Below, in pieces: positions 8,901 through 19,900 of a stretch of 25,566 bases of DNA. Position 1 is the stretch's first letter. Each line of letters opens with the position of its first letter. The DNA is taken from positions 1 through 25,566 of IMG/VR virus record IMGVR_UViG_3300042888_000681. One strand, written 5' to 3'. Below the pieces are notes generated by a model. The model was not told the DNA's origin and made no database searches. It worked only from the letters and a program-made list of their open reading frames with translations. The position numbers were made by a program, and so were the translations under genes. The stretch comes from a virus.

Positions 8901-10296
8901 TATTTTTTCTTATATATTTATTAATTATGCTAGAAGTATTATTTTCATTAAAGGCTTGGTCATCATCAAATAAAGACAAACTTCCAGTTGATGCTAATAA
9001 TTGTCCTACAGGAAGAGATGTAACTCCAATATCAGAAAGAATTTTTTTTATTTGAAAATCAATTACTTTATCTGAAATATTAACGACTAGTCTAGGAGAC
9101 ATTTCAATTAAATCAAAAGTACAATCAAACTTATTCATTGTCTCTGCAACAACTCTAATACCACGAATATAGGAAAAGTCTCTATACGTTATGGAGTTAT
9201 TTGCATCATTGGTAAAAAAATCTGGATTAGTTAAGTCGGTTATTAACTTTGTATTTTTGTTTAATATTCCAGATCCTAAATCCCATCCATACTCTGGAAT
9301 AAAAGTATCGTACTCTTCACTTAGGCCATTCCAAATATAGTACTCTCCACGATCATTTTCATTTTCAACAACAAAATAAGCATATCCATCAAGGGACATC
9401 TCTGGCAGCAAGGTTGTAGATGTTAGTCTTTCTGCAAAAACAAATCTTGATAAATACTCTGATGGTATCTTTAGTCCATATTCTAACTCAACATATCCAT
9501 CTTCTGAAATAATTGCTGAAGAATCTTCTCGTACAGAATTTTCATTAAATGCATATGCATCTATCCAGTTATCGTTATTTAAATACTGAATCTTCCACCT
9601 AACTGGAGTTGTTTTATTTGCAGCACCAAAAAAGGGATCCCCTATACTTTCAGACTGAGTTATAAATGGACCAAGATCTGCAGTTCCAACGTTTGTCTGC
9701 ATTTTTATAACAATCCTGTTTGCTGGAACATTTTCTTTATAAACGACAAAAGGAACTGCATCATCTATGTAGTTAAGGCCATTAGATATATCTTTTGCAA
9801 CACCACGTTCAATATTGTCTTCTGTTCTGTATGATGACCAATATTTAAATTCATCATATCTTGATGGCATATAATATCTTGGTCTCTCTGCTAATCTTGC
9901 TCCAGAGTTTGATATATATCTGTTATTAAAGTATGAGGCTTTATTAATTCCCGAACGTGGCCTAAATGGTTTTACACAATCTTCTAAAGAATAAATCATT
10001 TTTATTTTTTCTTTAACTGATGTAAATAGTTGAGGTACTCCCAAATTATCAAATCCACCATCTACTACTATATCTGCATCTGTAGCACCTGTATAATAGT
10101 TTCCAACATCTAGTTGATCAAAAGTTATGGGGAGTGTTCTATATTGAACATCTGATCCAATAGGTCTGTATCTATAGTTACCAAGTTTAAATATATTCTC
10201 TGGTAGGTTCATGTTCCACTCAGCCAACACTAAGGATTTAAGGCTTATCGTTGAAGAAGTTTCTAGGTGTGTCTTTAATACTTCACTTACAAACAT
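5980..10296 (-). CDS. Large tail hub / minor tail protein with an internal lectin-like domain
   Basis: At 1438 residues this is the second largest product of the window. It lies two genes after the tape measure gene, where siphoviruses encode the distal tail and hub proteins. The central part (about 480-650) and the last 150 residues (LGDIVTVNYKDPSG near the end) look like tail-hub beta domains of the type around which tail tips are built. Residues about 935-1155 form a probable concanavalin/LamG-like sandwich. It carries a GGGSGG loop and the strand pair FYLYINNQLIKVVDD and MALFVRGSSKCMFENIYAL, a pattern common in sugar-binding LamG-like modules. No peptidase or lysozyme active site is recognised. 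The ATG at 10296 directly follows the upstream stop and has GAGG 5 nt before it. Confidence 0.85.
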   Translation of the reverse strand: MFVSEVLKTHLETSSTISLKSLVLAEWNMNLPENIFKLGNYRYRPIGSDVQYRTLPITFDQLDVGNYYTGATDADIVVDGGFDNLGVPQLFTSVKEKIKMIYSLEDCVKPFRPRSGINKASYFNNRYISNSGARLAERPRYYMPSRYDEFKYWSSYRTEDNIERGVAKDISNGLNYIDDAVPFVVYKENVPANRIVIKMQTNVGTADLGPFITQSESIGDPFFGAANKTTPVRWKIQYLNNDNWIDAYAFNENSVREDSSAIISEDGYVELEYGLKIPSEYLSRFVFAERLTSTTLLPEMSLDGYAYFVVENENDRGEYYIWNGLSEEYDTFIPEYGWDLGSGILNKNTKLITDLTNPDFFTNDANNSITYRDFSYIRGIRVVAETMNKFDCTFDLIEMSPRLVVNISDKVIDFQIKKILSDIGVTSLPVGQLLASTGSLSLFDDDQAFNENNTSSIINKYIRKNIKFSFYESIFDVQGDEYSVPIKTLYSEGMPQADVTAATLSLELRDFFFFLESMPAPRLLTTQTSLSYGISLLLDYVGFSNYTFKRVEGENDPIIPFFFIAPDQNVAEVLNQLAISTQTAMFFDEYNNFVVMSKDYLMPTATQRPVDFVISGSNNQSDTGIIENATSGNLPNIISIASQDKKIYNDGKINYTARYIQRSYGSIRQSSMVDKEKSWIYKPSLLWEVAGTESTKTINEQASKQGNYVLGAMPLNSDLVGTAPVVVGNILTNNLIDLGENIYWLTRYNGYLYSNGEVIRYDAAEFSITGVGNVFISSNQEYQKYFASLPFNGKIYPTGIIRIYSTPYYETVDGITRLQNGPVVDHGRGQFGTPIVPHFAGINSYWSNNNYVRGLEMQSQLLFTTQLDEDVSLPATVLGTAGVNNPVARQSTRNSIIKNFMSTNYLTETDVNSLPSTKSGTIQSSALVFNGPSFKTTEKPLNFTSYVYKQLDNAYKHFGTRMRIIGKIENNDLRTQTPIGSTTYYNSSADNPSGNINIGGGSGGLAVLLNPETNNGYYFEIIALTEDNLNSYLKLDENNKSEISINNVVFYKIKKDSSNNNAIPIKLWGGLTKILVDDGRFTGQQRISGEENSTVYDLSVEYLDIGKTRRFYLYINNQLIKVVDDIDPLPTYNNMALFVRGSSKCMFENIYALSENYSQNTVFTVNETIGNVFGDRSVDVTESFRKYAMSGIVQSTYLSGISSQQPPKYNMYFEEFGSIMRECAYFDIKYDRAYPALYAKLSPTFNNIKGYTTSGFYADSYGAEFLIFNSTDKALNLDETTGNFLRIQGITFTQDTTHELTVDEFFKKRSNLSDPELLGSTLTLSPLVEKARYDEIKLSRLTYGKNEFSIDSTYIQTQDDAEAMMSWIINKVMIPKKSIGINIFSIPTLQLGDIVTVNYKDPSGLNLVASDSSRFVIYNIEYSRSIEGPSMTIYLSEV

Positions 10297-10932
10297 TTAG
10301 ACCTCTTCCAGTGATACCGAAATATTCCAGAGGTCATGATTATTACCACCACGCTTTACGACAGAGTAAGAAAAATCTGCAATATAGACTTGCATAATTT
10401 GATTATATTGCGCTAGATGTCCATAGGAATCGTTTTCACTTCCAAAGTTTGAATATTTATCATATGCCATATACATCCAAAAAGGACCTGTATGATTTTC
10501 GTACCAGTCTAAAAGTTCTACTCCTCCTGCACCACCATCTGAAGTAAACTCACCCCCTGTATTTTTTTCAGGTGATATCCCATCTTCGTCAAACTCTGCA
10601 TTTTGATAATACCCCCTTGAAGGAAGATTACTCCAAGCAACAGACATGGTTAGTTTATCTGCAATGTGATAGGATCTCATGCGTCCATTAATAGTTCTTT
10701 GTCGTTGTTCTATTCTAGTCGGGGTAAAGTTTAGTTCCCCTCGGTTATGGTCAGAAAGAACAATAAATTGATTAATTAAATTTTCATCTGTAGAAGCATC
10801 AAAATTGCCTTGAATCTCATAACCATTAGGAACATATAGCCCATTAACGAGTGTGCCTGGGTTCTCAGACCATAACAAGGCCTGGGGGCGTTGATACCTA
10901 CGTCTACCTGTTAAATACGCTGCTGTAGCCAT
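10297..10932 (-). CDS. Distal-tail-like minor tail protein
   Basis: This 211-residue protein immediately follows the tape measure gene (stop and ATG are adjacent, AAAGGG 5 nt upstream). In siphoviruses that slot usually holds the distal tail protein, which caps the tube and connects it to the hub. The sequence is strand-rich with many aromatic residues (WYENHTGPFWMYMAYDKY) and a glycine loop (DGGAGG) near residue 135. The C-terminus (YSVVKRGGNNHDLWNISVSLEEV, read in part) fits the last strands of such a beta sandwich. The assignment rests mainly on size, fold pattern and position. A generic minor tail role is the safer reading. Confidence 0.82.
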   Translation of the reverse strand: MATAAYLTGRRRYQRPQALLWSENPGTLVNGLYVPNGYEIQGNFDASTDENLINQFIVLSDHNRGELNFTPTRIEQRQRTINGRMRSYHIADKLTMSVAWSNLPSRGYYQNAEFDEDGISPEKNTGGEFTSDGGAGGVELLDWYENHTGPFWMYMAYDKYSNFGSENDSYGHLAQYNQIMQVYIADFSYSVVKRGGNNHDLWNISVSLEEV

Positions 10933-13900
10933 TTAAGCCCTTTGACTCCTTATTCTCTGTGCATCTATGTTTTTAATTTGTGTCATGACTGCTCTTGCAA
11001 TATCTTGAGGATTTGCACTAGATCCACCAACATTAATTCCTACATTATAATTATACACTGAACTAGAGTTATTATTTACAGAAGTTGAATTTGAGATATT
11101 TGAAGAGGCAGGTAAATTTGCTGAAGAGGTTTGATATTTTGGTGCGGTCATGCTCTTTTTTAACATTGATGGGAATTTAGATCCGTTTATTGCTCCAAGC
11201 AGTGGTCCAAATGCCTTTGCTGCGTTTTTATTAACTATAAACTCGCCAGGAGTAAGCATTGCTGGAACTGTATCTGTTCCTTTTGCAAAACCACCCATAG
11301 CAAATTTCATTGGCGCAATGAGGCCACCCTTTGCTGCTACTTGAATTCCAAATCTTCCACCTGGGCCACCACCGCTACCACCAGTAGCGTTTGGATCAAT
11401 AGTTGGCAATGTTGCATCATAGGCTGCTTGTGCTAGTGCTAGTAGTCTTGCTGCTTCTTCTGCAGCGGCAATGGCTGCAAGTTTGCGCTCCATGGCAGCA
11501 TCGCTTCCAGCCTTACCACTAAGAGAGTCTGCATATGCTGCTGCTGCATCTGCTGCTTCTTGTGCTGCATCAAGTTCTTCAACTATTGTTATAAATTCTT
11601 CAAGCGCTGCTTCATCTGCTGCAGTTGATGTTGGTGGAACATAAGCGTTTAAATCATTTCCTGAAGGAGAAGTATATGGGCTTGATGATGAAAAGTTCAT
11701 TGAAGATAATGCAGCCATTGCAGCAATAATTGAATCCATAAGATCTTTCATAGTTTTAAGTGGGCCATTATTTATTTCTGTTAACTTATTTTTATATCCA
11801 TCAAGTTGAATCTGTATGGATTCCCAACCAAGTTTTTCAGTTTCAATTGCAAGAAGTTTTGCATTTAGTATTTCTTGATTCTTGTCAAGTTCTCCTTGAA
11901 GAGCATCTAGTTTTGATTGTGCGGTTGCAAGTTGGTTATATTTTAATCCATCAATTACTCTTTCAATGTTTCTAATTAGAAGAAGTTTTTCTTCTCTTAA
12001 TTCTGTTATATTATAAACCTGATCTTCTAGTGAAAGAATCTGCTCTTGTACTATCTTTCTTTGTTGCTCAATAGCATAAGATTCTTGAGCAATTCTAAAC
12101 TGCTCTGCTTCAATCTGTACCTTTGTCATACCACTTGAAGATACTAGTTTGTCAGTTTCAGCCTTTCTTGCTGCTGCAAGTAATTCTCCAGACTTACGAT
12201 TTGCTGAATCTGCTGCAGTTGTACGCATGTCATTTGCCAGTTGCGCTGCTGCAGAGATATCACCTTGAGACAGGGCATCAGCAAGAGAGATTCTACTCTT
12301 TTCCTGTGAGGCAATTTCTTGATTAAGTTCAGATATTTTTTGTAGTGCTTTTTCTTGAGCATCATACTTCTCATTAATTGCTTCTGTAGCCTTATCAATT
12401 AAGGTTAAGTCATTTGATAATACCGCTGATCTATCAGAAAGAACCTGAAGTGGTCTATCAAAATTAATATCCATACTGCGTTGAGAGTCATTAATTTTTT
12501 CCTGAAGATCGTCAAGGAAATTTTGACCAATGGCTGGATCATACTTAAGTGTAAGATTAATTGCATCAATCTTGTCTTGTTCTTTTTGAATACTATCGTT
12601 AATAGATTTAACATCAAGTTCTGCAGTCTTAATCTTAGCCTTTAAACCTATATTGGCTAAATCAAATTGATTTTGTAATGTTCTAGATTGAAGATCAAGA
12701 GATGCGATATTTGCATCAATTGATTCTTGTGTGCTTTGTTCAAATGTAAGTGATTGCTTTCTAATTAATTCAAGCATATCATAATACTCTTTAGTCTTTT
12801 CTATTAAGTCGCCAAATTTGTCTTTAATATTTACAGTTGCATCTGCTGAGCCTATAGCCCAAATATTAGACTTGTCTTTTAATATTTCAAGGATGACTTC
12901 TTGTTTTACACCAGCAGCAGTAAGTTTTTTGAATGCTTCAATTTGCATATTTGTTTCTGCAATATTATCATTAAGTTTTATTGTGCTTAATTGATAATTA
13001 AGTTCAATTGTTTTCTTTATTTCTTTATTTAACTCTATCTGCTCTTCCTTAGTGGCTTTCAGTCCACCTTGTGCTGCAATTTTTGCTGTTAGTGTTGCAT
13101 CCTGTAATATCTTTTGAATCTCAATTGAGTTATAGCCTTCTTTTGTTAACAGTTGATGTGCTGCAACTTGATTTTCAATTTCTTTACTTGCATCCTTGAC
13201 ATCTTGAATGTATCCACCAATAGTTGCTTTGCGGAATCCCTCGTTAATAACTATGAAGTCATCTTTAAGACCAGTAATTCTTCCATTCTTTTGAATATTA
13301 AATAGAGTCTCTGACCATAACTTAAACTGTTCTGCATCCAAACCTCTAATAATTTCCATAAAGTCTTTATCAATAGAAATTCCAGCATCCTTTGCTGCTG
13401 CCTCTATTTGTTTAATTGCTCCAGCCTGTGCATCAAGTCCTGGGTTTATTGAGGTTTTACCACCATCTTTAAGAAACTTCCTTAAAGATATTAGAGGAGT
13501 GAGAGCATTAAAACCGCCCTCTTTAACTAATTTAAGTCTTTGAGCAAGATCATTAAGAAAAGATTCATCTCTCTTTGGACCCTCATCTTTAGGAGTTACT
13601 GGTCCACCAGTTTTAGTTGTGCTTGGAACTGCTGCTCCAAATAACTGTGTTCTAATTTTTTCCATTGCAGCCTTAGTTGCTGCTTCTATATTCTTTGGAT
13701 TTTTTACAAATGATTGTAGTGCAGCAGCAGCAAGTCTTCCAGTTTTTGCACCCTTAGCCTGTTTTTGGAATGCAGTCTTAAGTTCTCTGTCAAGTATTGC
13801 ATCAAAACTGTCGCTAAACTCAATAGATCCCATGGTTATGATTGCTTGGAACTGTAAGTCTTTAGGGAGTTTAGATATTGCAGTCCAATCCCTAATTGCA

Positions 13901-16900
13901 GAATCTAGTGTTAAGTTTTTACCTTCTCCACCTGCTTGTTCTTGCATTTTTATAAGTGCTGTCTTTGTTACTTTTCCATCAGGGAATGCCTTATTTAGTG
14001 CAGCAATTTCTGATCCAACCCTCTTAAGTCTGTCAAGGTCTGCCTTTTGTGTTTCAATACTTAGTTCAATTCCAACATATTCTGGAACTTTTCCAAGTTC
14101 TTCAATAGCAGACATTGTTGCATCGGCTTCAGTCTTATTCATATGCTTCATAGCAAATACAAGTTGCTTTTGGTTATTTTCATTTGGAAGCATTGTTAAA
14201 ATTGTAGAAAGTCTTTGAACTCCTTCTGTTCCTTGTACGGTAACAAGGGTTTGTAGTCTCTTTTGAATATCTCCACCAGTTTTTGTTAATGTGCTTACAA
14301 GTGTTGATGCTTCCATTGGTGTTAGTACATCTGACGTTACTAATGTTGAAATCTCAAGAGTTACTTTGTCATTCTTTATTTGATCAAGTTGTGATTGTAG
14401 TGCTGCAGCCTGTGCCTTAAGTGGTGCATTGTCCTTAAACTTGTCTTGCATTCCAACTGCAAATGCTTCCATATATTTATCACGTACTTGTCCACGGCCA
14501 GAGCCAAACGGACTAAGTGTTTCTCCAAGTGACCTCTTTGAAACATTATCATAATTAGATGAGGCAGATCCTAAAAGTTCTGCCTGCTTTGATCTTAATG
14601 TCTTTAGTCCAGACTGTTTCTTAGACTCTAGTTCAGCAATTTGATCATCTATGGCTTTGCGCTCTTGCTCTGTCTTTAATGTTTGTTTCTTGAGTTGAAG
14701 ATTTGCAATAGCAGAATCATACTGAGATGTAAGAGCATCTATACTTGCTTGTGATGCAGCCACATTTTGTGATACTACTCCTTGTAGCATTCCTGCTGCC
14801 TGACCTATTGCAGCCTTTTCTTTACCCTTTTGCCATTGTCTAATTGCTGTTTCAATACCACCAAAAATAACTGTTGATACTGCTAATCCAACTAATCCTG
14901 CTGGTGCTCCAACTCCTGTTGCACTAACTCCTGCAGACCCAATTGTTCCAGCAACTCTTGCTGCCTTTACAACCTTTAGCGCTGTTCCAATTTTTCCTGC
15001 ATTTCCTGCTTTTGCAATTGCTGCTTCTTGAGAAAGAAGAGATGTTGCACCTAGCCCACCTTGAACCATGTTTGCTGCTTGAATACCTGCTCTTGCCCCT
15101 AGAAGTCCACCACCAATTGCTCCTGCTCCTAACTGACCAATTTCTGACTTTGTATTAATTCCCCGTTGTTGACTAGCAACTAGGTTTAGATTTTTAAGAG
15201 CAGCCTTTTGTAAATTTTGTCCAGTAGTTATTAGATCAACCTGAACTTGTAATGGGTTGCTAACAAGGTTTTCTCCATTAGGACCAAGTAGTTGAATTAA
15301 CCTTCCTCTAACATCAAGTTCAAGTTTTGCATCTTTTAGATTTCTTGTAAGTGCAACGGCAATAGATTCTGCCTGTCCTCTATCTAGTACCCCCTGTGAT
15401 ACTGCAGTTCCTAGTTGATTTACCAATGAGTCTACCGCTGCGCTCTCACCAAGATCTGTCATTGCCTTGTCAAAGGATGTTTTTAAGTTTTTACCAAAGT
15501 CACTGCTTGAAATAATATTATTTCCAAATTCCATGCTTACTGGAACTATGTCAGTATTTCTTCCTGCTCTTTTTGCTGCAGCAACTTGAGTAATAGAAAC
15601 TCGTCCAGTAATCTTTCCAAGTTCTTCAAGTCTCTTGGTAGTCATTGTCATTGACTCTGCTTGCTTCTGTCCTTCAATGATATTTTTTCTAATTGTAGAT
15701 GCTTGCATTTTAAATACCGCAATTAATCCAACGGCAGTTGCTGCAAGTAATTTAAGTGGACTATTAAGCATTGGTAAGAGCATAGTTAACATAGACAACA
15801 TCATTATTGCGTCCATATTCTTTGCTATAGCACCTTCTGGATTCTTTTGAGCAACCATACCTGCAGCCATCGGAATCATCATTCCAGCCATCTGCATAGG
15901 CATCATCTTTTGAGTAAAGTTCATTCTATTCATTTGACGCATATTGGCACGTTCTGCTGCTGATGCGACCCTACTTGATCCATCATCATTTAGCATTGTT
16001 TGAGACACGTTTCCGTAACCACCCAAGAATCCACGGAACCCACGAGTCTTGTCCTTACCAAAAGCCTCAGTTGTTTTATCTGCTGTTTTTCCAAGATCTG
16101 CAATTTTTGGTGTTGCAAGCACTAACTTAGAAGCAACCTTATCAATTGCCTTAAATAGCCTATTAGTAGACTTTGTTGCAGCAGTGGCTTGTGCAACTGG
16201 ATTACTGCCAGTTCCAACTGATGCACTTCCTATTGGCCCTGCATACTGTCCTCCAGGTCTTAGTGATGCAGGTGTTCCAAATGGAATATTTGATTCTGCA
16301 AAGCCAGGAACCTTGTCAGCAATCATTGAACGAATAAGTGGCATGTACTTTGCAGATTGCTTTGCAGGAATTACGGCTTCACCTGGAGAAAGCATTGCAG
16401 GCTGAATATCTCCAGCACCCTTTGGTCCAGGAACAGAGACAATTCCGTTTGCCAACTTCATTGTAGGCTTAACCTTAGAATGAACTTCTTGGAACTTAGA
16501 CCAATCTACATTATCTCTTCCAGCCTTAAGGCGATCAATCATTCTTTGATAGACAACTTTTTCAATACCTGTTAAACCAAATGATGCAACAGTCTTTTCT
16601 AGTTTTGGTAGAACACGATTAATCTCTTTAATTATTTCATCTTGATACTGCGCTGGTGTCATTGACCTTGCAATATCAGCAGTGTTTTCAGCAAATGCTT
16701 TTCTAGCACCGCCCTTAACACCAAGCAAATTGATCATTGCTTGATCTTGCATTGATGGCATCTTGAAGTTAAATTCTCTTGCCCCTGATGCCTTACCAAA
16801 TACTCCAGCAGCACCTACGTCTGCTAGTGTTCCTCCAAATACGTTTGATGGAGATAAATCTTTATCCCCTCGTAATGTTGAAGCAACTAACTGCTTAAAA

Positions 16901-19900
16901 TATTCTTCCTTAGAAAACTTTGTTCCACCTGTTGCAAAGGCTGGGTTGTATGGTGATTCAAGAACAATAATCTTACGCTTACCAGTAACATCTGTTGGGT
17001 CAATCATTGTCTTAATCTTTTGCTCTGGAGCCTGTAGACCATGAGCCTCTCTAGCAATAACTGTTGCTCTTTGTTCTGCTAATGCTGCCTTTTCATCAAG
17101 TACTGGCTTAACAAAAACTACTTCTCCATTTGGCTTTCTATAGATTCCACCGATACCTGGAATTGGGAAACTGTGACCTGAAGTATCTTGTAACTTTACG
17201 CCATAGTTTGTTGGTGGTTCATCTCTAAACCTACTTGATCTTACACGAGCATCTATCTGTTGAGCCATTGATCTGTTTTTAGAAACGGTCTTAAATGGTA
17301 TTGGCATTCCCAGAGAAACAACTCCACGCAAAAATCCTGGAAGTTCTTCGTCCTTTGGTCTAAATCTCTTGAAAGATCTTATTGTTTCATTACTTAAGCC
17401 AGCGTCTTGTAGCAATGATAGTTGATTTGTTTTTGAACCAAATTTTTCATAGTATCCAGAAGAAAGTCTTCTGTCTATTGTTGCATGAACTGCTTTTTGA
17501 ACTGCTGTTCTTTGAGATGCAGGTATATCTAAAATTAATTTACGGGCAGCCTCTGCTTGTGCTCTTTTTGATATGTGCATTCCGCCAAGAGAGGTTCCTG
17601 AAATATTTTGAAAAAATGTATTGAAAAATCCTTGTTCTTCGAATACATTGCTTGGCGCATTTCTTTTAAACTGTGTTAATCCTGGTAACTCGTCTACCTG
17701 TCTATCTGTAAACCTATGGCTAAAGGCTGGAGAGTACTGAAACTCTTTAGCCCTTGATCCTTGAACATTTTGAACTTTTAGAATATCGTCTTGTGTTATT
17801 CCATATGGATTGCCTGGAGTTTTTGCAAGTAACTTTAATTCTTCAATTTCTGCTTTATGAGTAGCAACAAGTTCTTTATAGATTGGTGAATTTTGATATT
17901 TTGATCTTAAAGATGTAACCTGTGATGGAACACGACGATTTCTTTCTGATTGAAATTTAGCAAGTCTACCCATCAAGTCTTTACTTGGACTAGTAATTTC
18001 TTTTCCATTAAGATTTTTTCTTATAATTGCATGAAGAAGTTGTTCCTCTGTAGTATCTTTTCTTCCTCTAGTACTAAGCCATTCATCATTTTCTTTAAGT
18101 TTTTTCTGAACATATTCTTTTTTACCTGCAGGAATATAGAAGAACTTATCTCCAACAGAAACCCTAACTCTATCTCCTTCTGTAGCAAATGAAATTCCTC
18201 TAACTCCAGAAGAAATAGGAATTACTGGCGCTTTTGCTCCTACTACGCCTCTTGTTGATACAGCCCTTGCAGTTGCTGGCATAGCGCCAAGTCTTCCAGC
18301 CATAAAACCTGGAACCTTGTCTTGGATAATCTGATTAATAAAGCCTGCATACTTTTGTGTTTGCTTTGTTGGAATAACAGACTCTCCAGGTGAAAGCATT
18401 GCTGGAACTACGTCTCCTGCTCCCTTTGGTCCTGGAACTGATGTTGTTCCTCCCGCAAATTTCTTAGGAAGTATTACTCCACCCCTTGGCATAAACATTC
18501 CTGGGTTTGTTGCTGCAAATGATCCCATTGCTGCATTGGCCTTAGTATATACGGCCATCAAAGATGATAGCGCTGTTGATTCTAATGCATATGCTGCAGA
18601 AAGTTGTTGGTGCTTAGAATAAAGGGCATTACTAATAGATATGTTTTCTAATTCTTCTTGTGTTAGGTACTGCGTTTTTAATGCTGCATCACTTGATCCA
18701 GCAGAAAGTTGCTGATATCCTTTGCGAAGCACCTGTAGTCCCTTTACAGAGTTTGCAACAGCGTTTGCAAGCAAACCAAATGTCATTAGAAATAGAGGTC
18801 CAAGACCTCCAACAACAACAGTTATAACTCCAATAGCCTTTTTAATTCCATCTGGAAAACTATTAAATTTATCTGCCATTCTTGTTATAAATTCAATTAC
18901 AGGAGTCAGTACCTTTGCAAACAATTCTCCAATAGGGGCTATAGACTTTTTAAGTCTTTCTACTGAGCCAACTAACTTGTTCATTGGAGAGTCTGCTTGA
19001 ATCTTTAATTCTCTCTGGCTTAAGATTGCAAGTTCTTCAACTGATGCATTTGTTAGTTGAAGTACACGAGCAGCCTGAGTTCCTTCTCTACCAAGGTTAT
19101 TTAAAAGTGCAGAAATTCTTGCAAATTGGTATTTTCCAAATACCTTTTCAATTACTCTAGAACGCTCAAGATCAGTTAATGGCTCTAGTGCTTTTGCAAA
19201 TCCAGTTACTGTATTTCTTAAGTTTCCAGCATTTGCTTCAACAATTCCCTTAATGTTAATTCCAACGGCTGCTGCTGCTTTTGATGCAGCATTACTTGGG
19301 TTAATTAAAGATGCAAGACCTGACTTGAGTGCGTTAGCGCCTTGTGCTGCAGAGATTCCACCTTCTTGCATTGCAGCCATAAAATATGCTAAATCTTTTA
19401 CGTCACCACCAAGTTGTTGAATAACTGGTGCAACTTTTGGAATTGCTTCTGTTAAATCTTCAAGTGCTACGACTGTCTGGTTTTCAACAGCGTTAAGAAA
19501 GTCAATTGTTCCAGCCATCTTTCCTGTATCAATTTGGAAAGCATTCTTAAGTGCAATAGTTGTTTCTAGTGCCTTTTCTTGTGTAACTCCACCAAGTACT
19601 GCAAGTTTATTTGTTTGCTCTACAAGGTTTTCTAACCCCTTACCAGAAAAACCTGCTGCTGCTGCATCGGCTGCAGTCTTAATAGTATCTGAAACCTTAA
19701 GTCCATACTTTGTATATTCATCAGCAAGTGCACGTATATTTTTTAATGCAGCATCAGTTGCACCTTGATCTGTAAAAATATCTCCATATACTTTTTTAAA
19801 TCTAATTACTTGTGTTTCAATTTCTTTAAATGTTTTAATTGCTTGTGCACCAAAAAGCATGAGCGGAATGGTAAAACCAACCATAAGTTGGCGACCCGCC

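Noticed and set aside
12144-12617. Minus-strand frames of 70-84 codons within the tape measure coiled-coil region
   Set aside because: They overlap the tape measure gene in another frame and are Leu/Lys/Gln-rich by-products of its coiled-coil codons.
13619-14218. 199-codon open frame on the plus strand inside the tape measure gene
   Set aside because: It lies fully antisense to a continuous, well-supported coding frame. It has no ribosome binding site, and its Ala/Ser/Phe-rich composition is what reverse-complemented tape measure codons give.
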